A stretch of 8,472 nucleotides of DNA, from contig JAEWPL010000063.1 of the NCBI GenBank assembly GCA_023460615.1, positions 1 through 8,472 of the forward strand, given 5' to 3'. The position numbers and the translations under genes were made by a program. The stretch comes from Pseudomonadota bacterium (GTDB taxonomy: Bacteria; Pseudomonadota; Gammaproteobacteria; Enterobacterales; Succinivibrionaceae). The notes under the pieces are model-generated. The model made no database searches, had not been told where the DNA came from, and was given only the letters and a program-made list of their open reading frames with translations. The stretch's first letter is position 1; every line of letters starts with the position of its first letter. Of the stretch, positions 4,871 to 8,472 are shown piece after piece.

Positions 4871-6906
4871 TTTTTCTTATTGTGTTCTTTTACCGCGGCG
4901 TCAAACGCTGCCCTCGCCTGCGGTGGCCACTTGGACATATCGACGGTAGGGTGATCCTTCTTGTACTTCTCCCAGAACTCCGGTGTCTGCATCTGTCTTT
5001 GGAACTCTGCCTTCAGCATCGGAATCAGGAACTCAGGCACACCCATCGACCTCATCAGATCCTCCATGTTGAGTGCCCCGTAATTGATGGCATCCGTCAG
5101 TTCGTCGCGCGTTTCGCGGATGGTTTCCGGAGTCTGTTCCTCGTACCCCTCCACATGCTGCATCGTTGACTCAGCGACTTTCCTGTCGGTAACGTAAGGA
5201 GCATTATATGCTGCACCCAAATCGTGAAGTTCTTGTGTCTGCGTATCCTCTACCTCGGAAATAACAATAGAGTCTTTCCTTGCCTTGGCGGCCTGCCATT
5301 CCTGTTCTGTGGTGTCCCACCATTTCATGACGGTTTTCTTATCAATTCCGAGTTCTTTCGCACAAGCATACTTCGTTCCGTCAGGATGGGCCGCCCTCCA
5401 ATCATTCACGAGATGGAACTTGTTTTTCCTGCCATTACCCTCCCTCCAAGACACACCGTCTCTTGCGCAACGGGCATCACGGATTGCCCGGATATCGAAC
5501 AGATGCTCCTCCTGCCTGCGTCCTTTCCTTGTTCGATTCCTCTCCACCGGAACACCAGTGATTGCCCGGATGTCGTCGATCGGAAAGGTACAGTAATTCT
5601 CATTGAAGGCGGAAGCTGCATCGTTCGCATCCTCAATGGTGAACCTGTCCTCCGGGTTAGGGGTATGAGAGAGAGCGTCCATCACATCCACGAATGACTC
5701 CAAATCCGAACGGAACTCTTCTTCGGAGATGTCGCATTTTTTCGCATATATGGCAAGTGCCATCATGCAGAAGTACCTGTGTCCTACCGTCGCATAGATT
5801 GGAACCTGTCTCTTCCACCAGTCATACAGGTCCCGTTTTATATACCATCTGTTCGGCTGATGTCCCAGGATGATCCTCCGTTCGTACCACTCTGGCCAGA
5901 GTTCCCTTGCCTGTTTGAGGGTGCAGCGGCTCGGATTGTATGTTCCAGTGCGTACCAGGGCAAGTTCCTCCTCGGTAATCCAACCGCCACCGCCATACGC
6001 GAGGTCCTCCACCTTGTAGTATTTCTTTACGGCCGGATTGATGTTCTGAAAGGCCGTAACTGTTTTACGGAACTTCGTCTGGGTTCCCGGAAGACGGAAG
6101 CCCTGACAGTTGCCCTGGAATTGCGGCTTATCCGGATTCTCGTGTGTGGTGCCTATATTCCAGACTCTCCTGGTAAGTTCTTTCTTGATCTTGTTCAGGA
6201 TGGCATATGTGTCCTTGAACATCGGTGCCGGAGTTTCCAGAAGGTAGTAGATATGGATGCCGTTGCCGGAGTTCACGATGATGTTCGGCTGCGGAAATGT
6301 GATTCGCTTCCTCGTCGGATCTGACTGGAAAAGAAGATTCTCAACATTCTTTGCATCGACGCCGTCTATATCAATGGCTATGGCATAAAGATACCTGGCA
6401 TTGTTCTTCAACCTGCGCTTTCCTGTGTAAGACACCGGGGACATGATGACGAAAGGGTGCTGCAGCATCCCATAGATCTGTGTCGCCTGGCTGGTGATGA
6501 CGAATGTCTTGTTCTTCTGCTTGCTGTGCTTGCCGTAAATCGCCTGGGCAATCCCGTTGTAAACGTAAGAATACTTCGGCGGTCTTTTTGCCGAGCGGGG
6601 ATGTTCCGTCCACCACTCATAAGCTTCGCACCACTCCTCCTCGAAGGGCAGGTATTCAAAGTCATCTCCTCGGCAGAAAATCAAACGGAGGAAGAGGTCA
6701 GTATCCAGTTCCCGGAAAGACGGATGATTCCTCAGATAGTCGTTCTTCTGATCATACCAACCGGTCAGGTCCTGCTCAACGACATCAGACTCCAAGTCAC
6801 CCGCGGAGTCCTCCTGCCTCTCTTCGGAAACAGTACCATACCAAGCATCATCTGGTATATCACCAGGTACTTCCACCGACAGATCCACATGTATCTTCCC
6901 ATCCAT
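4867..6906 (-). CDS. Primase-like (AEP/PrimPol-type) plasmid replication protein
   Basis: A 679-aa protein that probably primes or initiates plasmid replication. Archaeo-eukaryotic-primase-like motifs are visible. YAIAIDIDG (174-182) supplies the DxD pair Asp179/Asp181. VNSGNGIHIYY (211-221) supplies the conserved histidine 218, in a context like motif II of these enzymes. FRLPGTQTKFR (270-280) adds conserved basic residues. A helix-turn-helix-like segment lies at about 509-536 (ACAKELGIDKKTVMKWW). The tail is charged and helical. No Walker A motif is seen, so no helicase domain is fused. The start is placed at ATG 6906-6904 (MDGKIHVDLS). The frame extends to an ATG at 6978, but those 24 residues come from the 79-bp direct repeat and are lysine/arginine-rich leader sequence, so they are rejected. 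The stop overlaps an octamer array. The primase assignment is by motif only. Confidence 0.72.
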   Translation of the reverse strand: MDGKIHVDLSVEVPGDIPDDAWYGTVSEERQEDSAGDLESDVVEQDLTGWYDQKNDYLRNHPSFRELDTDLFLRLIFCRGDDFEYLPFEEEWCEAYEWWTEHPRSAKRPPKYSYVYNGIAQAIYGKHSKQKNKTFVITSQATQIYGMLQHPFVIMSPVSYTGKRRLKNNARYLYAIAIDIDGVDAKNVENLLFQSDPTRKRITFPQPNIIVNSGNGIHIYYLLETPAPMFKDTYAILNKIKKELTRRVWNIGTTHENPDKPQFQGNCQGFRLPGTQTKFRKTVTAFQNINPAVKKYYKVEDLAYGGGGWITEEELALVRTGTYNPSRCTLKQARELWPEWYERRIILGHQPNRWYIKRDLYDWWKRQVPIYATVGHRYFCMMALAIYAKKCDISEEEFRSDLESFVDVMDALSHTPNPEDRFTIEDANDAASAFNENYCTFPIDDIRAITGVPVERNRTRKGRRQEEHLFDIRAIRDARCARDGVSWREGNGRKNKFHLVNDWRAAHPDGTKYACAKELGIDKKTVMKWWDTTEQEWQAAKARKDSIVISEVEDTQTQELHDLGAAYNAPYVTDRKVAESTMQHVEGYEEQTPETIRETRDELTDAINYGALNMEDLMRSMGVPEFLIPMLKAEFQRQMQTPEFWEKYKKDHPTVDMSKWPPQARAAFDAAVKEHNKKK

Positions 6907-6945
6907 ACAGAAACTTCTATCTTTTCTTTTTCTATTTATCTTTTC

Positions 6946-7024
6946 TTTGAGAGGGCGGCTCGCTAACGCTCGCCGCATGTAGGGGGGCGTTATATTATCA
7001 ATATATTTTTTCCACCTATTTGCA
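6946..7024. repeat. 79-bp direct repeat, copy A
   Basis: 75 of 79 positions match copy B (7060-7138), at an offset of 114 bases. In order, each copy holds a GC stem-loop (GCGGC/GCCGC around GCTAACGC), a run of six G, an AT-rich inverted repeat with TATATT/AATATA arms, and a DnaA-like box TTTTCCACC. Three of the four differences lie at 6977-6980. Copy A lies in the predicted primase mRNA leader. Confidence 0.9.
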
Positions 7025-7053
7025 AAGGTACAAAATTCGGTCTATTCTGCAAC
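7023..7053 (-). promoter_or_regulatory. Promoter of the primase gene
   Basis: On the minus strand, -33 box GTTG (complement of 7050-7053) and -7 box TACCTTTG (complement of 7023-7030) are separated by exactly 19 bases, the Bacteroidota pattern. Transcription would start near 7016-7019, giving a leader of about 110 bases that runs through repeat copy A before ATG 6906. Confidence 0.72.
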
Positions 7054-7059
7054 TCAATT

Positions 7060-7138
7060 TTTGAGAGGGCGGCTCGCTAACGCTCGCCGCTTACAGGGGG
7101 GCGTTATATTATCAATATATTTTTTCCACCTATTTACA
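7060..7138. repeat. 79-bp direct repeat, copy B
   Basis: Second copy of the repeat at 6946-7024, separated from it by 35 unique bases that carry most of the primase promoter. It lies upstream of the -33 box, so it is outside the predicted primase transcript. The same GC stem-loop, G6 run, AT-rich inverted repeat and DnaA-like box are present. Confidence 0.9.
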
Positions 7139-7192
7139 GGGAGGGTATGACTCGGCCGCTTGGATAATGGTCATCACTTTACATTGATCTCG

Positions 7193-7216
7193 GTATTATT
7201 GTAATATTGTAATATA
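7193..7216 (+). repeat. Octamer array in the parA promoter
   Basis: Three units: GTATTATT (7193-7200), GTAATATT (7201-7208) and GTAATATA (7209-7216). They cover the -33 box and spacer of the predicted parA promoter, an ideal position for an autoregulatory operator of the partition operon. Confidence 0.75.
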
Positions 7217-7229
7217 TTATATATCTTTG
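7198..7229 (+). promoter_or_regulatory. Predicted promoter of parA
   Basis: -33 box ATTG (7198-7201), 20-base spacer, -7 box TATCTTTG (7222-7229), fitting TAnnTTTG. The start would be around 7235, leaving a leader of roughly 15 bases before ATG 7249. The octamer array overlaps the promoter. Confidence 0.65.
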
Positions 7230-7241
7230 TTTGTTTGTTTG
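7226..7241 (+). repeat. (TTTG)4 microsatellite in the parA promoter/leader
   Basis: Four perfect tandem TTTG units. The first is the 3' half of the -7 box TATCTTTG; the rest run through the predicted start site toward the ATG. Slippage here would change leader length rather than the reading frame. Confidence 0.7.
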
Positions 7242-7248
7242 ATATACC

Positions 7249-7998
7249 ATGAAGAAAGCTAAAATTATTTCCATCGCCAACCATAAGGGAGGCGTTGGCA
7301 AGACCGCATCAGTAGCCACCATCGGAGCCATTCTCGCATCGAAGGGTAATAAAATCCTGCTTGTTGATCTGGATACTCAGGCCAATCTCACCAGGCACTT
7401 CTTCGCTGACATCCCAGCCCGCATTGTTTACCATGCAATACGCGAGAGGAAGGATCTTCCCATCTATCCTGTGCGCCAGAACCTCGACCTTGTTCCTTCC
7501 GGTCTCGAGATGGCCGGCATCGAGATTGAGATGACCAACATGAGAAGGCGCGAGGATGTCCTGAAGGATCTTCTAGAACCGCAGAAATCCCGCTATGATT
7601 ACATCATCCTGGACTGCCCTCCTTCTCTCGGCCTCATCACGATGAACGCACTTGCGGCATCAAACAAGCTGATCGTTCCGATGAAGCCCGATCTCATGTC
7701 TTCATACGGTCTCTCGATGATGGACACGTTCTGCGCTGAGATGCAGGATCTGAATCCGGGCATCCATATCGATTTCATCTTCTTCAATGTCTATGAAAAG
7801 GGACAGACCATGACGGACACCGTAGAAGCGGATGTCAGGGAGAAGTATGGGGACCGGGTTCTCGACACCGTGGTGCGCAAGAACAACGATGTAGCCAAAG
7901 CTGCTTTCGAGTACACCGATGTCGTATCGGCATATCCGTCATCCAATGGAGCAACCGACTTCAAAGCCCTTGTGGATGAACTTCTTGAGAAAATGTAA
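7249..7998 (+). CDS. parA: ParA-family partition ATPase (type Ib-like)
   Basis: A 249-aa deviant Walker ATPase that moves plasmid copies over the nucleoid, working with a DNA-binding partner. The Walker A motif is KGGVGKT (13-19), with both the signature lysine 13 and Lys18. Walker A' is LLVDLDTQANLT (37-48) and Walker B is YIILDCPP (118-125). It lacks the N-terminal helix-turn-helix of type Ia ParA and has the short length of type Ib proteins, which usually pair with small RHH partners. Such a partner follows immediately (8042-8299). The ATG at 7249 directly precedes the conserved IISIANHKGGVGKT, so the start is secure. Octamer arrays lie on both sides: one in the promoter and one beginning at the stop codon (TAA 7996-7998). 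Confidence 0.93.
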   Translation: MKKAKIISIANHKGGVGKTASVATIGAILASKGNKILLVDLDTQANLTRHFFADIPARIVYHAIRERKDLPIYPVRQNLDLVPSGLEMAGIEIEMTNMRRREDVLKDLLEPQKSRYDYIILDCPPSLGLITMNALAASNKLIVPMKPDLMSSYGLSMMDTFCAEMQDLNPGIHIDFIFFNVYEKGQTMTDTVEADVREKYGDRVLDTVVRKNNDVAKAAFEYTDVVSAYPSSNGATDFKALVDELLEKM

Positions 7999-8034
7999 TA
8001 TAGTATTATCGTAATATAGTCATAAAGTAATATT
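7995..8034 (+). repeat. Octamer array between parA and the RHH gene
   Basis: Five consecutive 8-bp units: GTAATATA (7995-8002), GTATTATC (8003-8010), GTAATATA (8011-8018), GTCATAAA (8019-8026, degenerate) and GTAATATT (8027-8034). The first contains the parA stop codon and the last ends 7 bases before the RHH start. It is the longest array in the window and fills the whole intergenic gap; a candidate centromere. Confidence 0.8.
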
Positions 8035-8041
8035 GATTATT

Positions 8042-8299
8042 ATGGCAAAGAAACTCACCATGCCGAAAGCCGGAACAGCCCCTGCTTCATCTCCTCTGCA
8101 TAACATGATTCACAATAGCGACTCCACACCAAAGGCTGAAGCAAAGAAGGTGGAGGAAGAAGAGAACAAGAGGACCACCTTCCTCATCAATCCGACAACT
8201 TATCGCCGATTCAAGGCGTACGCTGCGGAGACTGGCCAGACCGTCACAGCTCTCATCAATGGATTCATGGAGGACACTCTTGCTAATGCCGGGAAGTAA
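8042..8299 (+). CDS. Small ribbon-helix-helix protein, probable ParA partner
   Basis: An 85-aa protein with a flexible, charged N-terminal half (1-45, with the acidic/basic run KKVEEEENK). The compact C-terminal ribbon-helix-helix-like fold is RTTFLINPTTYRRFKAYA, then GQTVTALINGFMEDTLAN. A disordered N-terminus followed by an RHH domain is the layout of ParG/omega-type centromere-binding proteins, whose N-terminal tails stimulate the ParA ATPase. It lies 43 bases after parA on the same strand, in one operon, and is flanked on both sides by octamer arrays that it may bind. The start is ATG 8042 (MAKKLTMPKAG); a TTG nine bases upstream (8033) is less likely because it lies inside the last repeat unit. 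The partition role is inferred from context and fold. Confidence 0.8.
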   Translation: MAKKLTMPKAGTAPASSPLHNMIHNSDSTPKAEAKKVEEEENKRTTFLINPTTYRRFKAYAAETGQTVTALINGFMEDTLANAGK

Positions 8300-8317
8300 T
8301 AATGTAATATTTATTAC
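8296..8317 (+). repeat. Octamer array after the RHH gene
   Basis: GTAATAAT (8296-8303) and GTAATATT (8304-8311) are followed by a reversed unit TTTATTAC (8310-8317), so GTAATAA/TTATTAC form an inverted repeat. The first unit contains the RHH stop codon (TAA 8297-8299). The array lies about 65 bases before the methyltransferase start. Confidence 0.65.
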
Positions 8318-8339
8318 TAATCCTATTTATTTACTGATT

Positions 8340-8373
8340 TAGTCTAGAACTCTGGACTACTGAATAATCTTTG
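8340..8373 (+). promoter_or_regulatory. Imperfect palindrome and weak promoter before the methyltransferase
   Basis: The 20-bp imperfect palindrome TAGTCTAGAACTCTGGACTA (8340-8359) has 8 of 10 complementary pairs, with mismatches at the central pair and one inner pair. It is followed by TAATCTTTG (8365-8373), one base longer than the TAnnTTTG -7 box. The palindrome would cover the -33 region, suggesting an operator controlling the methyltransferase. No clear -33 TTG is seen. Confidence 0.4.
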
Positions 8374-8382
8374 TTTATAATT

Positions 8383-8472
8383 ATGCAGAAACCGGATTTT
8401 CTCAAAGGGAGAAAAGGGATAACTTTTGTTGATCTCTTTGCTGGAGCAGGAGGCTTCAGCGAGGGATTTATG
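8383..8472 (+). CDS. DNA cytosine-5 methyltransferase, N-terminal fragment
   Basis: The first 30 residues of a gene that continues past the right edge. ITFVDLFAGAGGFSEGF (13-29) is motif I of C5 DNA methyltransferases, the S-adenosylmethionine-binding DLFAGxGG loop. ATG 8383 leaves the usual short leader before motif I. The enzyme would methylate cytosine in a specific DNA sequence, as part of a restriction-modification system or as a solitary plasmid methylase; the partner gene, if any, is outside the window. The PCQ catalytic motif is not visible here. The possible operator upstream (8340-8359) would suit a methylase whose expression is controlled on plasmid entry. Confidence 0.9.
   Translation, partial: MQKPDFLKGRKGITFVDLFAGAGGFSEGFM

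Larger units (their letters stand above)
6907..7248. other. Divergent control region, candidate oriV
   Basis: A 342-base intergenic region between the divergent primase and parA genes, with no coding frame I support. It holds a 79-bp direct repeat, two near-consensus DnaA boxes (TTTTCCACC at 7008-7016 and 7122-7130, one base off TTWTNCACA), AT-rich segments, an octamer array and two promoters. Repeats with DnaA-like boxes beside a replication gene suggest a vegetative origin. I see nothing further in 7139-7192 beyond a weak ATGAC/GTCAT pair (7147-7151/7169-7173). Confidence 0.45.

Noticed and set aside
5779..6324. 181-residue open frame on the plus strand
   Set aside because: It is antisense to the conserved primase-like motifs and is explained by codon use of the real gene.
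4867..6978. Primase read from ATG 6978 (703 aa)
   Set aside because: The extra 24 residues derive from the 79-bp direct repeat and a purine-rich leader; ATG 6906 fits the predicted promoter and leader better.
1..8472. tRNA, rRNA or insertion-sequence transposase
   Set aside because: No cloverleaf-like sequence, rRNA signature, transposase motif or paired terminal inverted repeats were recognised on either strand.

Overview
The window reads as part of a mobilizable plasmid, or an integrated plasmid-like element, from a Bacteroidota host, probably Bacteroidales. The host call rests on three candidate promoters of the Bacteroidota type (a -33 TTG box about 19-20 nt from a -7 TAnnTTTG box), weak or absent Shine-Dalgarno sequences, and the gene set: a MobC/MOBP-type mobilization pair, a compact ParA and a small RHH partner. 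No database search was possible, so the host is an inference.

Layout. 1-200 is the tail of an unknown helical protein. 233-856 (+) is a serine resolvase with an apparent non-ATG start. 857-998 is an AT-rich convergent spacer. 999-3972 (-) is a mobilization operon read mobC, relaxase, then a two-TM histidine-rich protein. 3973-4866 is about 0.9 kb of non-coding DNA dense in inverted repeats, with two adjacent three-way-junction folds and a predicted mobC promoter; it is the best place for oriT or a single-strand origin. 4867-6906 (-) is a large primase-like (AEP/PrimPol-type) replication protein. 6907-7248 is a divergent control region with a 79-bp direct repeat, near-consensus DnaA boxes, the primase promoter and the parA promoter; it is a candidate oriV. 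7249-8299 (+) is a partition pair, ParA followed by a small ribbon-helix-helix protein. 8383-8472 (+) is the start of a DNA cytosine-5 methyltransferase.

How it fits together. The primase-like protein would replicate the plasmid, the resolvase would resolve multimers, and ParA with the RHH protein would segregate copies. MobC and the relaxase would nick oriT for transfer by a helper conjugation system, since no T4SS genes are seen here. The methyltransferase points to a restriction-modification or defence cargo.

The most notable unexplained signal is a family of tandem 8-bp repeats, consensus GTAATATN, at five intergenic junctions plus one lone unit. At four genes the first unit contains the stop codon (G-TAA-TAT). 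By analogy with RHH partition proteins that bind short tandem repeats, these may be dispersed centromere/operator sites for the RHH protein, forming a plasmid-wide regulon. This is inference. The second notable signal is the pair of nested three-way-junction structures upstream of mobC.
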